This document shows positions 41,888-49,052 of a DNA stretch of 64,000 bases, in pieces. Both the position numbers and the translations under genes were made by a program. The stretch comes from Amycolatopsis nalaikhensis (GTDB lineage: Bacteria > Actinomycetota > Actinomycetes > Mycobacteriales > Pseudonocardiaceae), in NCBI RefSeq assembly GCF_030264295.1, contig NZ_CP127173.1:5091501-5155500 (forward strand). The letters are read 5' to 3'. Within the stretch, counting starts at the first letter, position 1; every line of letters starts with the position of its first letter. The notes beneath the pieces are model-generated. The model made no database searches and was not told the DNA's origin. It worked only from the letters and a program-made list of their open reading frames with translations.

Positions 41888-41961
41888 GGCACCTCACGGG
41901 GTCGCTCGGACCGGGAAACAGTACACCGCGAGTGACCACCCGCGGGCGCACCGCACCCGGC

Positions 41962-42013
41962 CCGGTCGTGAGTGTTTAGGGCGGTTCTAACCGCCCTAAA
42001 CACTCACGACCGG
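41962..42013. repeat. 46-bp palindromic element, copy E (stem type 1, perfect)
   Basis: Core 41965-42010, arms extended by CCG/CGG; inner stem TTTAGGGCGGTT as in copy A, centre CT. It lies just beyond the stop of the ABC permease gene and upstream of the GGDEF/EAL gene on the same minus strand, as expected for a terminator of the ABC operon. Confidence 0.9.
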
Positions 42014-42832
42014 TCAGGCGATGTCGCGGCGGTGCAGCAGCCAGCCGCCGAGCACGCCGAACCCCACCAGGTACGCCGCCAGCACGGCCGTGGCCTGCCC
42101 GGATCCGACGATCTGCTCGACACCGGGCGCCTGCGCCCCGAACGCGGCGGCCAGCGCGCCCGCGTTCGGCCCCGGCAGCCCCTTCTGCAGCTGCGCGACC
42201 CAGTCCAGCAGCGGCGCCGCGATTGAGGAGAGGAGGTTCTGCACCGCGAGCAGCCAGACCAGGCCGAGCCCGATCGGCAGCGCGACCGAGCGCAGCCCGA
42301 TCGCCAGCAGGACGCCGAGCGTGCCCCACATGGTCGTCACGAGCCAGCCCGCGCCGAGCCCCCGCAGGACCTCGGTCAGCGGCGGCCAGCTCAGCGGCTG
42401 GTCCTGCAGGGACGCGACGAGCGCGCTCGCGCCCGCCGTCGCCGCGAACAACGCGAGGACCACGGCCAGCGCGGCCACCGCGACGGTGACGAGCTTCGCG
42501 CCGTAGACGGCGGCGCGGGACGGGTGCTGCACGAGCACCGTCTTCCACGTGCCGTAACCGTATTCGCTGCCCGCGACCAGCACGCCGAAGATCAGCGCGA
42601 GGGCGCCGACGAAGATCGGCAGGCCGCCCAGCGCGCTGCCGACGAACGCGTCCGGCAGCATCGCGGCGAGCCCGCGGTCGGCACCGGGCGGGCCGGTCGC
42701 CGCGCCGCTCAGCCCGGCGTAGGGGACGGCGTAGCCGAAGGTCAGGCTCAGCACGACGGCGACGGCCAGCAGCAGCCAGCTCGCCGGGCGGCGGACCTGC
42801 TTGGTCAGCTCGGCTCGGATGTCACGCAGCAT
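42014..42832 (-). CDS. ABC-2 type exporter permease
   Basis: 272 residues from ATG 42832, eight bases after GGAGG; GTG 42841 lies in the ribosome binding site itself. Six hydrophobic segments (RPASWLLLAVAVVLSLTFGY, LPIFVGALALIFGVLVAGSE, WLVTTMWGTLGVLLAIGLRS, TAVLAAYLVGFGVLGGWLLH) form an ABC2_membrane-type permease. It overlaps the ATPase gene by 11 bases, so the pair forms one exporter in the cytoplasmic membrane. Likely cargo is an antibiotic, bacteriocin or lipid; unknown. Copy E of the palindrome follows the stop. Confidence 0.87.
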   Translation of the reverse strand: MLRDIRAELTKQVRRPASWLLLAVAVVLSLTFGYAVPYAGLSGAATGPPGADRGLAAMLPDAFVGSALGGLPIFVGALALIFGVLVAGSEYGYGTWKTVLVQHPSRAAVYGAKLVTVAVAALAVVLALFAATAGASALVASLQDQPLSWPPLTEVLRGLGAGWLVTTMWGTLGVLLAIGLRSVALPIGLGLVWLLAVQNLLSSIAAPLLDWVAQLQKGLPGPNAGALAAAFGAQAPGVEQIVGSGQATAVLAAYLVGFGVLGGWLLHRRDIA

Positions 42833-43715
42833 GGGGAGCACCTCCGGTCAGGGCGAGGAAGGTCTGTTCCAGGTCGGGTTCGTGCCAGCGCAGCTCGGTG
42901 ACGGTGAACCCGGCGCCGACCAGCTCGGCGTTGATCCGCCCGGCCGCACCGGGGTCGACGTCGAGCTCGAGGGCGGCGCCGTCGTCGCGGACGTGGCCGT
43001 AGTGGCGGCGCAGGTGTTCGCGGGCTTGGTCGAGCGGATCGGCGACGACGCGCAGCGCCCCGCCCGAGCGCAGGTCCGCGACGGTGGTTTCGGTGACGAG
43101 CCTGCCGTGGTCGAGCACGCCGACGCGGTCGCAGATCTGCTCGACCTCCGCGAGCAGGTGGCTGGACAGCAGCACGGTGCAGCCGTCCGCGGCGAGCTTG
43201 CGGAGGGTGACGCGCATGTCGGCCATGCCGGCCGGGTCGAGGCCGTTGGTCGGCTCGTCGAGCACGACGAGTTCGGGCTCCTTGAGCAGGGCCGCGGCGA
43301 GCCCGAGGCGTTGCTTCATGCCGAGGGAGTAGGCGGAATACCGGTCTTTGGCGCGGTCGGCGAGGCTGACGACGTCGAGCACGGCGTCGACCCGCTCCCG
43401 GCGGACCCCGGCGTGGTCGGCGAGGATCCGCAGGTTGGCCCGCCCGGACAGGTAGGGGTAGAAGGCGGGGCCTTCGATGAGCGCGCCGACGCGGGCGAGG
43501 CTGCCGGGCCCCGGTTCGGCACCGAGCAGCCGTACGCGGCCGGAGGTCGGCCGGATCAGGCCGAGCAGCATCCGCAGGGTGGTCGTCTTCCCGGCGCCGT
43601 TGGGGCCGAGGAAGCCGTAGACCTCACCGGCCCGCACGGACAGGTTCAGGTCCGCGACCGCGGCGGTCGTTCCGTAGCGTTTGGTCAGTGCGGTGGTTTC
43701 GACGGGCAGGGTCAT
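42822..43715 (-). CDS. ABC exporter ATPase
   Basis: 297 residues. Walker A GPNGAGKTT, Q-loop region VGALIEGPAFYPYLSG, signature YSLGMKQRLGLAAALLKEPE (SLGMKQ, as in DrrA/BcrA-type exporters), Walker B LVVLDEP and H-loop SSHLLAEVEQ are all intact. A C-terminal extension of about 80 residues is typical of drug-export ATPases. The ATG at 43715 has GGAAGGAG upstream and lies inside the 3' end of the preceding gene. It powers the ABC-2 permease next to it. Confidence 0.93.
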   Translation of the reverse strand: MTLPVETTALTKRYGTTAAVADLNLSVRAGEVYGFLGPNGAGKTTTLRMLLGLIRPTSGRVRLLGAEPGPGSLARVGALIEGPAFYPYLSGRANLRILADHAGVRRERVDAVLDVVSLADRAKDRYSAYSLGMKQRLGLAAALLKEPELVVLDEPTNGLDPAGMADMRVTLRKLAADGCTVLLSSHLLAEVEQICDRVGVLDHGRLVTETTVADLRSGGALRVVADPLDQAREHLRRHYGHVRDDGAALELDVDPGAAGRINAELVGAGFTVTELRWHEPDLEQTFLALTGGAPHAA

Positions 43716-44166
43716 GGGGCTCCTTCCGGACGCGGCCCCACGGCTTGAAGACCGAGAGGACGCTGGCGAACAGCAACAGGCTGGGGGCGACGATCACGGG
43801 GTAGAGCAGGCCGTCGGGATCCTCGGTGGCGACGTTGATCCCGGGCCGCAGGGCGACGAGGATCAGCACGGCCATCAGGACGTTGACGGCCAGCTTCGCG
43901 GCCACCCACCAGTAGCGCACCAGGCCGTACTTGCTGCCGAGCCCGAGCACGACCCCGGTGCCGAGGGTGAGCAGGGCGGCGACCAGCATCGGCCAGACGG
44001 CGAACAGGCCGAGCGCCCCGAGGCTGGTGGAGCGGACGGCGGGATCGTCGGTGAGCAGGGCGGTGCAGACGAGGATGCCGAGCGTCACGTCGAGCCCGAT
44101 CCACGCCCCGGCCGAGACGATGTGCGCGACCAGTGCCCACTTCCGGGTCCGCGGCCTGAGTGTCAT
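43624..44166 (-). CDS. DUF2269-like small membrane protein overlapping the ATPase gene
   Basis: 180 residues as read from ATG 44166, with four helices (WALVAHIVSAGAWIGLDVTL, LGLFAVWPMLVAALLTLGTG, WWVAAKLAVNVLMAVLILVA, PVIVAPSLLLFASVLSVFKP). After KPWGRVRKEP the frame runs 92 bases through the ATPase start as a charged, low-quality tail (ARRNHRTDQTLRNDRRGRG). The natural stop was probably lost, or the tail is real but unusual. The helices recall heme-containing or copper-resistance-like four-helix proteins. It is the first gene of the ABC operon and may be an accessory. Confidence 0.65.
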   Translation of the reverse strand: MTLRPRTRKWALVAHIVSAGAWIGLDVTLGILVCTALLTDDPAVRSTSLGALGLFAVWPMLVAALLTLGTGVVLGLGSKYGLVRYWWVAAKLAVNVLMAVLILVALRPGINVATEDPDGLLYPVIVAPSLLLFASVLSVFKPWGRVRKEPHDPARRNHRTDQTLRNDRRGRGPEPVRAGR

Positions 44167-44278
44167 GGTGCCTCCTTTCCGGTGGCTCCCATGGTGGTGA
44201 CGGGAAGGGCCGCGGTCGTCCGGCGGAGGACGGCACTTGCGGCTACGCCGGGGCGCGTACGCGGGTACGTTCGGTGTC

Positions 44279-45298
44279 GTGATCGTCCGCATCCGGGGGT
44301 ATGCGCTGCCGAGCGGCGAGTACACCGACCTGTACGCCGACGGCGACCGCTGGACGACCGACCCCGTGCCGGGTGCTTCGCTGGTCGGCGAGGGCTGGCT
44401 GGTACCCGGCCCGCTCGCCCGGCAGGTCGGGGGCGCGGATCAGCGTGACCCGGCGTCGACGTGCTGGTGCAGCTGTTCCCGCAGCAGCGCGGGATCCAAC
44501 GGCTCTCCCGGTGACACCGCGCCGGGATGCGTGTGCGCGTCGACCCGCGGGACCGTGGCTGGCGCGGCACGGGCAGTTCTTCGACGGCTGGGGCCGCCGC
44601 GCCGACCACGGTGAGCTGCCCGCGCCGGCGGCGGCGCAGGCGGCCGCGGCGGGCTGGGCGAAGGTCATCGCGGACTGGCGGGTCGGGGATTCCGCGGTGC
44701 CGGTGGACGTGCTGCGGGCCGTGGTGCGGGAGGTGCACGCGGTCGGCGGCCGGGTGGCGGTGCACAGCCAGCACCCCGACGGCGGGGCGGCCGCGGTCGC
44801 GGCGGGCGTCGACAGCCTCGAGCACGGCATGTGCCTCGACCCGGGCCTGCTGGCGCGCATGGCCGAGCAGGGCACGGCGCTGACCCCGACGTTGTCGGTG
44901 ATCACCGCGGGCCTGGGGCGCCGGGAAGCGGAGCCGGACAGCCCGGCCCGCACGTGGTACCTGAGCGGGGCGAAGGTGCACGGAGAACTGGCGGCAGCCG
45001 CGGCGGAGGCGGGCGTGCGGCTGCTGGCGGGCACGGATTCCCTGCCCCACGGTGGAATCGCCGCGGAGATCCACGCGCTGGCGGCCGCGGGAGTCCACCC
45101 GGAGGCGGCGCTGGCGGCGGCTTCGTGGAGCGCGCGGGAGTACCTGGGGTTACCCGGGTTGGTGCGAGGCGCCCCGGCCGACGCGGTGGTCTACGACCGG
45201 GACCCGCACGCCGACTTGGGGTGCTGGCCGACCCGGTGGCGGTGGTTCTGCGCGGCCGCCGGGTTCGCGGCCGCGCGGGACCGCCCTACTTCCGGTAG
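44279..45298 (+). pseudogene. Amidohydrolase pseudogene with an inverted internal segment
   Basis: The N-terminus reads in frame from GTG 44279 (GYALPSGEYTDLYADGDRW, VGEGWLVPG). The next ~140 bases make no sense on this strand. Read from the other strand they give RVDAHTHPGAVSPGEPLD and LLREQLHQHVDAG, then VTLIRAPDLPGERAG one frame over: the metal-binding HxH region an amidohydrolase needs at this point. The plus frame resumes with GPWLARHGQFFDGWGRR, GGRVAVHSQHPDGGAAAV and LLAGTDSLPHGGI. A last frameshift near 45220 gives VLADPVAVVLRGRRVRG and the stop at 45298. It is decayed by inversion, some loss and frameshifts. Confidence 0.8.
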
Positions 45299-45771
45299 TT
45301 CTTCCCCAACGGCGCCCCGGGGATCGGCTTGGCGACGACCGCGACCGGCACGAAGAAGCAAATCTGGCTGAGCACGAGAACAAGCGTCCACAAGGCCTTG
45401 TCGTCGTAAAGAGCGGCAGCCCGAGCGAAGAGCTCATCGGAAACGCGCTCCCCCAAGGGATTCGGCGTCAGCACAGCCTCGGCCAGCTCCAACGCGACCC
45501 GCTCGGCCTCGGTGAAACACGGCGCGTCCCGCCACGAAGCGACCGCCGTGATGCGGTCCTCGGTTTCCCCGGCCTGCCGGAGTTGTCCGGTCTGCCGCAC
45601 GGTGTGGTAGATGTTGCCGACGAGCTGCCCGACGCGCAGCTGCACCAGGTGCACGGTCGTCCGCGGGAGCGAGCCGTTCATGACTGCCTTGGTCAACGCC
45701 CCCGCGACCTGGCCCAGCTCGGGGAAGAACGCGGCGGGGTCGGGCAGGCGCGACTCGAGGGTGTCCGGCAT
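45286..45771 (-). CDS. CMD-family (COE) partner of the ECF41 sigma factor, cysteine-less
   Basis: 161 residues. The fold is that of a carboxymuconolactone decarboxylase/AhpD protein (QLRVGQLVGNIYHTVRQTGQ; AVASWRDAPCFTEAERVALE), but the CxxC position reads NIYH, so peroxidase chemistry is unlikely. ECF41 sigma factors are known to be linked to a COE protein (carboxymuconolactone decarboxylase, oxidoreductase or epimerase) and to drive it from a conserved promoter. A recognisable promoter of that form reads toward this gene (45835-45809). Start ATG 45771. Its 3' end overlaps the amidohydrolase remnant by 13 bases. Confidence 0.82.
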   Translation of the reverse strand: MPDTLESRLPDPAAFFPELGQVAGALTKAVMNGSLPRTTVHLVQLRVGQLVGNIYHTVRQTGQLRQAGETEDRITAVASWRDAPCFTEAERVALELAEAVLTPNPLGERVSDELFARAAALYDDKALWTLVLVLSQICFFVPVAVVAKPIPGAPLGKNYRK

Positions 45772-45808
45772 GGGACTTCCTTCCTTCGGATTGGTTTCTC
45801 GCCCACCC

Positions 45809-45835
45809 GACGACGCAGCCCGCCCGGATGTGAGG
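45809..45835 (-). promoter_or_regulatory. ECF41-type promoter toward the CMD gene
   Basis: On the minus strand CCTCACA, 16 bases, CGTC. Against the ECF41 consensus TGTCACA-N16-CGTC the -35 matches 5 of 7 and the -10 and spacing match exactly. Confidence 0.5.
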
Positions 45836-45841
45836 CGCCGC

Positions 45842-45868
45842 TGTCACAACCCCGCCCCACGATTCGTC
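45842..45868 (+). promoter_or_regulatory. ECF41-type promoter of the sigma gene
   Basis: TGTCACA (45842-45848), 16 bases, CGTC (45865-45868): a perfect match to the reported ECF41 consensus, 37 bases before the sigma factor start. It implies autoregulation. Confidence 0.75.
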
Positions 45869-45905
45869 GAACCCGTGACGCACACCGACCAAGGGGGCCG
45901 AAACC

Positions 45906-46790
45906 GTGGACATCTTGAGCGAGCGGCCGCGGCTGCTCGGCCTCGCCTACCGGCTGCTCGGTTCGCTGAGCGACGCCGAAGACGTCGTCCAGGAGGCGTA
46001 CGGCCGCTGGTACGCCCTCACCGATCCCGGCCGCGCGGCGATCGAGTCGCCCGGTGCGTGGCTGACGACCGTCGCCAGCCGGATCTGTCTCGATCTGCTC
46101 GGCTCCGCTCGGGCTCGGCGGGAACGGTATGTCGGCTCCTGGCTGCCCGAGCCCGTTCCCGACGAGGCCGGGCTCACCGATCCCGCCGACCGCGTCGCGC
46201 TCGACGAAACCGTCACCATGGCCTTCCTCGTCGTGCTCGAGTCGATGACTCCCGCCGAGCGGGTGGCCTTCGTCCTGCACGACGTCTTCGGCTACCCCTT
46301 CGCCGAGGTGGCGGACGTCCTCGGCCGCTCGCCCGCCGCGGCTCGGCAGCTGGCGTCCTCCGCGCGGCGGCGCGTCCCGTCCGCCCCGGCACCCCGGGAC
46401 CGGAGCGCGGACGTCGTCCGGGCCTTCAAGCGGGCCTGGGCGGCGAACGACATCGAAGGCCTGGTCGGTCTCCTCGACCCCGACGCGACCGCGACAGCCG
46501 ACGGGGGCGGCCTGGTCAGCACGGCGCCGGAGCCGATCACCGGGGCCGCGCGGATCGCGCGCTACGCCGTCGAAATCACCCAGCTCGTCCCGGCCATGGA
46601 CATCGAGGAACGCCTGGTCAACGGCGCGCCGGGCCTGGTCGCCGTCCGCGACGGCGTCGTCATCACCGTCATGGCCTTCGACGTCGTGGGTGACGTGATC
46701 CGGAACGTCTGGGCGGTGCGGAACCCGGAGAAGCTCCGGGCGTGGGTCACATCCCCATCCCGCCGTCGACCGGCAGCCCGGCACCCGTGA
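45906..46790 (+). CDS. ECF41-type sigma factor with SnoaL-like C-terminal domain (SigJ-like)
   Basis: 294 residues. Sigma region 2 (ERPRLLGLAYRLLGSLSDAE, DVVQEAYGRWYAL) and region 4 (VAFVLHDVFGYPFAEVADVL) are followed by a linker with WLPEP, the ECF41 motif, and a C-terminal SnoaL-like domain containing TADGGGLVS (the DGGG motif). In ECF41 the fused domain replaces an anti-sigma factor and both activates and restrains the core. No anti-sigma gene is nearby, as expected. The start ATG (GTG at 45906) follows AAGGGGG. Its last 44 bases overlap the convergent SDR gene. Confidence 0.9.
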   Translation: MDILSERPRLLGLAYRLLGSLSDAEDVVQEAYGRWYALTDPGRAAIESPGAWLTTVASRICLDLLGSARARRERYVGSWLPEPVPDEAGLTDPADRVALDETVTMAFLVVLESMTPAERVAFVLHDVFGYPFAEVADVLGRSPAAARQLASSARRRVPSAPAPRDRSADVVRAFKRAWAANDIEGLVGLLDPDATATADGGGLVSTAPEPITGAARIARYAVEITQLVPAMDIEERLVNGAPGLVAVRDGVVITVMAFDVVGDVIRNVWAVRNPEKLRAWVTSPSRRRPAARHP

Positions 46791-47550
46791 CGAACCGGGC
46801 CGCGTCCGAAGCCAGGAACACCACGGCGTCGGCCATGTCGGTGACCTCGCCGAGGCGGCCCACCGGGGTCTGGCCGACCACCGCGCCGATCGCGTCCTCG
46901 ACGCTCGGGAACAGCCCGAGCCGGACGACGTCGGCCGCCAGCCGGGTGCCCATCTCCGTCGGGACCAGGCCCGGGTACACGCAGTTCACGCGGACGCCGT
47001 AGCCGAGCTTCCCGGCTTCCATCGCCGCCACCCTGGTCAGCCGGTCGACCGCGGACTTCGTCGCGGAGTAGCCCGCGATGCCGGGGAACGCGATCGTCGC
47101 CGCCACCGACGCGATGTTCACCACGGTGCCGCCCCGGCCCGCCGGGCCGCCCGGGCGCATCGCGCGAAACGCGTGCTTGATGCCGAGCGCGGTGCCGAGG
47201 ACGTTGACGTCGAACATCCGCCGCAGCTCCGCCGGGTCGAGGTCGGCGACCAGGCCGGAGATCTCGACGCCGGCGTTGTTGACCACGACGTCCAGTCCGC
47301 CGAGCTCGGCGATCGTGGCCGCGACGGCGCGCTCCCAGTTCTCGTCGTCGGTGACGTCGAGGCGGACGAACGCTGCGGTCGCGCCGTCCGCCTTCAGCGC
47401 GTCGGCGGTCGCGCGGCCCAGGTCCTCCCGGACGTCGGCGATCACCACCGCGGCACCCGCGTGCGCCAGTGCTTCGGCCATCCCGGCGCCGAGCCCCCGC
47501 GCGCCCCCGGTGACCAGTGCGGCTCGTCCGGTCAGGTCGTACCGGCCCAT
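46747..47550 (-). CDS. Short-chain dehydrogenase/reductase
   Basis: 267 residues from ATG 47550, preceded by GAGGAGGG; a longer frame reaches 47571. NAD(P) motif TGGARGLGAGMAEALAHAG, VVIADVRED (acidic end of strand 2, favouring NAD), NNAGVEIS, the catalytic Ser in INIASVAAT-like VVNIASVAAT, and YSATK (Tyr-x3-Lys) are complete. The C-terminus MADAVVFLASDAARFVTGAG and DGGMGM is classical. Substrate unknown (FabG-like or 3-hydroxyacyl/steroid). Divergent from a TetR regulator with a double operator, so probably controlled by it. Confidence 0.88.
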   Translation of the reverse strand: MGRYDLTGRAALVTGGARGLGAGMAEALAHAGAAVVIADVREDLGRATADALKADGATAAFVRLDVTDDENWERAVAATIAELGGLDVVVNNAGVEISGLVADLDPAELRRMFDVNVLGTALGIKHAFRAMRPGGPAGRGGTVVNIASVAATIAFPGIAGYSATKSAVDRLTRVAAMEAGKLGYGVRVNCVYPGLVPTEMGTRLAADVVRLGLFPSVEDAIGAVVGQTPVGRLGEVTDMADAVVFLASDAARFVTGAGLPVDGGMGM

Positions 47551-47607
47551 CGAAACCCTCCTCCTCGACACGGCTGGGCCACAGCATCGGCCGTCACTGG
47601 ACGGCCG

Positions 47608-47645
47608 TCAAGCGTTCCTTGGACACTCGTCAAGGGTTTCTTGGT
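47608..47645. promoter_or_regulatory. Double TetR-type operator
   Basis: TCAAGCGTTCCTTGGA (47608-47623) and TCAAGGGTTTCTTGGT (47630-47645): two copies, 22 bases apart (two helical turns), each a CAAG-N5-CTTG dyad. They lie between the divergent SDR and tetR genes. Confidence 0.6.
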
Positions 47646-47668
47646 CAACTGCCCGATAGACTGGACCC

Positions 47669-48301
47669 GTGACGGAGGCGAAAGAGCGGACCCGGGACCG
47701 GATCTCCCGCCGCCAGGTCGACAAGTTCGACCAGCGGCGGGCGCAGCTGGCCGAGTCCGCGCTGCAGACGCTGGCCGAGCTCGGCTACGCGCGCACCAGC
47801 CTGCGCGAGATCGCCCAGAACTCGGACTTTTCGCACGGCGTCCTGCACTACTACTTCGCCGACAAAGTGGACCTGCTGACCCACTGCGTGCGGCGGTTCG
47901 AAGAAGTCTGCGTCACCCGCTACGACGAACTCGTCGCCCGCGCGGGAACAGCGGAGGAGCTGGAACGGGACTTCGCCGCGGCCATGGCCGCGACACTGCG
48001 GGCGGACGCCAAGCTGCACCGCCTCTGGTACGACCTGCGCAACCAGAGCCTGTTCGAGGAGTCCTTCCGCGCCGACGTGCTCGAGATCGACCGCCGTCGC
48101 GAGGAAATGATCCAGCACGTCGTTTCGCGCTACGCGGAGCTGGCGGCCAAGCCGGTCGCCTTGCCGCAGCCGGTCGCGTACGCGCTGCTGGACGGGCTTT
48201 TCCAGCAGGCGCTGCTACGGCACCTGGCCGGGGTGGCGGCCGCCGCGGCCGAGCTCGAACGGGACGTCCCGGCCGTGCTCGCCCGCGTCGTCGCCGGTTA
48301 G
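47669..48301 (+). CDS. TetR-family transcriptional regulator
   Basis: 210 residues from GTG 47669. The TetR HTH is QTLAELGYARTSLREIAQNS, then SHGVLHYYFADKVDLLTHCV, with the LHYYFADK recognition-helix core. The ligand-binding domain is all-helical (ERDFAAAMAATLRADAKLHR, LLDGLFQQALLRHLAGVAAA). It is divergent from the SDR gene across two CAAG-N5-CTTG sites and likely represses both. Its TAG overlaps the TAA of the convergent small ORF as TTAG at 48298-48301. Confidence 0.9.
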   Translation: MTEAKERTRDRISRRQVDKFDQRRAQLAESALQTLAELGYARTSLREIAQNSDFSHGVLHYYFADKVDLLTHCVRRFEEVCVTRYDELVARAGTAEELERDFAAAMAATLRADAKLHRLWYDLRNQSLFEESFRADVLEIDRRREEMIQHVVSRYAELAAKPVALPQPVAYALLDGLFQQALLRHLAGVAAAAAELERDVPAVLARVVAG

Positions 48302-48531
48302 GGGTCGAGCCGCTGGTGCGGGGTCTGCGGCGCCGGCACGACGAACGCGATCACCGTCGCCAGCAGCCCGGCGAACACCGAAAGGTGCGCCGCGGCCGGC
48401 ACGGCGCTGATCAGGAACAGCCGCAGCGACCCCGCGATCAGCAGGCGCCACATCCTGGGGCTCATGATCAACAAGTACCCGCGGGCACCGGTGGCGAACC
48501 CGGTGCGCGGCCACAGGCTGGTCACGATCAC
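48298..48531 (-). CDS. Small hydrophobic protein, hypothetical
   Basis: 77 residues from GTG 48531, or 55 from ATG 48465 (MSPRMWRLLIAGSLRLFLIS). Two hydrophobic stretches (LLIAGSLRLFLISAVPAAAH, LSVFAGLLATVIAFVVPAPQ) suggest a small membrane protein. It lies 30 bases after the 52-residue peptide gene on the same strand, so the two may form an operon. I do not recognise the family, and the start is uncertain. Confidence 0.45.
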   Translation of the reverse strand: MIVTSLWPRTGFATGARGYLLIMSPRMWRLLIAGSLRLFLISAVPAAAHLSVFAGLLATVIAFVVPAPQTPHQRLDP

Positions 48532-48561
48532 CCGGCCGGGGTGACGGCGCCCCGGCGAGCG

Positions 48562-48720
48562 TCACCGCACGTCCGCCTGGTGCGCGGCGACCACCGGGGT
48601 GCCCGGCTCGGCCGGTGCGGGGTCTCCCTGCTGGCCCAGCGCGACGCCGGCCACGAGGGCCACCGCCGACAGCCAGAAACCCACCCGCAGGAGCTGCGAA
48701 AACGAACAGATGACCTTCAT
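48562..48720 (-). CDS. 52-residue membrane/secreted peptide
   Basis: 52 residues from ATG 48720 with a strong ribosome binding site (GAAGGAG, five bases upstream). Sequence in parts: KVICSFSQLLRVGFWLSAVA, LVAGVALGQQGDPAPAEPG, TPVVAAHQADVR. It has one hydrophobic helix followed by a proline/alanine-rich tail with no charge pattern of a known toxin. It could be a signal-anchored peptide or a small secreted factor. The upstream gap carries a 14-bp inverted repeat shared with the divergent gene. No homologous family recognised. Confidence 0.6.
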   Translation of the reverse strand: MKVICSFSQLLRVGFWLSAVALVAGVALGQQGDPAPAEPGTPVVAAHQADVR

Positions 48721-48783
48721 TTCGACTCCTTCGACGGCAGCACGCGGCCACCTCGTGGTCGGGGATTTTCGCCGCCGAATCGG

Positions 48784-48873
48784 TGAACCTTATTCTGCCG
48801 TCGGCCGGCGCGAGAGTCGCCGCCGGCGGTCGGCCTGCGGTCCGTCGCGCCGACCTGACCAGAATAAGGTTCA
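48784..48873. promoter_or_regulatory. 14-bp perfect inverted repeat in a divergent gap
   Basis: TGAACCTTATTCTG (48784-48797) and CAGAATAAGGTTCA (48860-48873), 62 bases apart, between the 52-residue peptide gene and the gene at 49053. TGAACC resembles ECF -35 elements, so these may be paired divergent promoters or a looped operator. The rest of this 330-base gap is GC-rich with no other signal. Confidence 0.45.
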
Positions 48874-49052
48874 GTGCGGCACACCGAGAATGCGGCCGCG
48901 CCGCCGGGCGGGCAAGGCGTTTCCCGTTTCCCTTCCCGGCGGGCCGGGAAACCGCGGGATAACGATCCGTTTGCCGCCGCATGATCGACTGGACAGCGGC
49001 CGTGACGCTGACCAATAGTGATCCCCGTGCGTGGACGGCGAGGGGAGTGACG

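Noticed and set aside
44400..44557. DNA-invertase phase switch in the amidohydrolase
   Set aside because: The ends lack good inverted repeats, no recombinase gene is nearby, and further frameshifts show decay.
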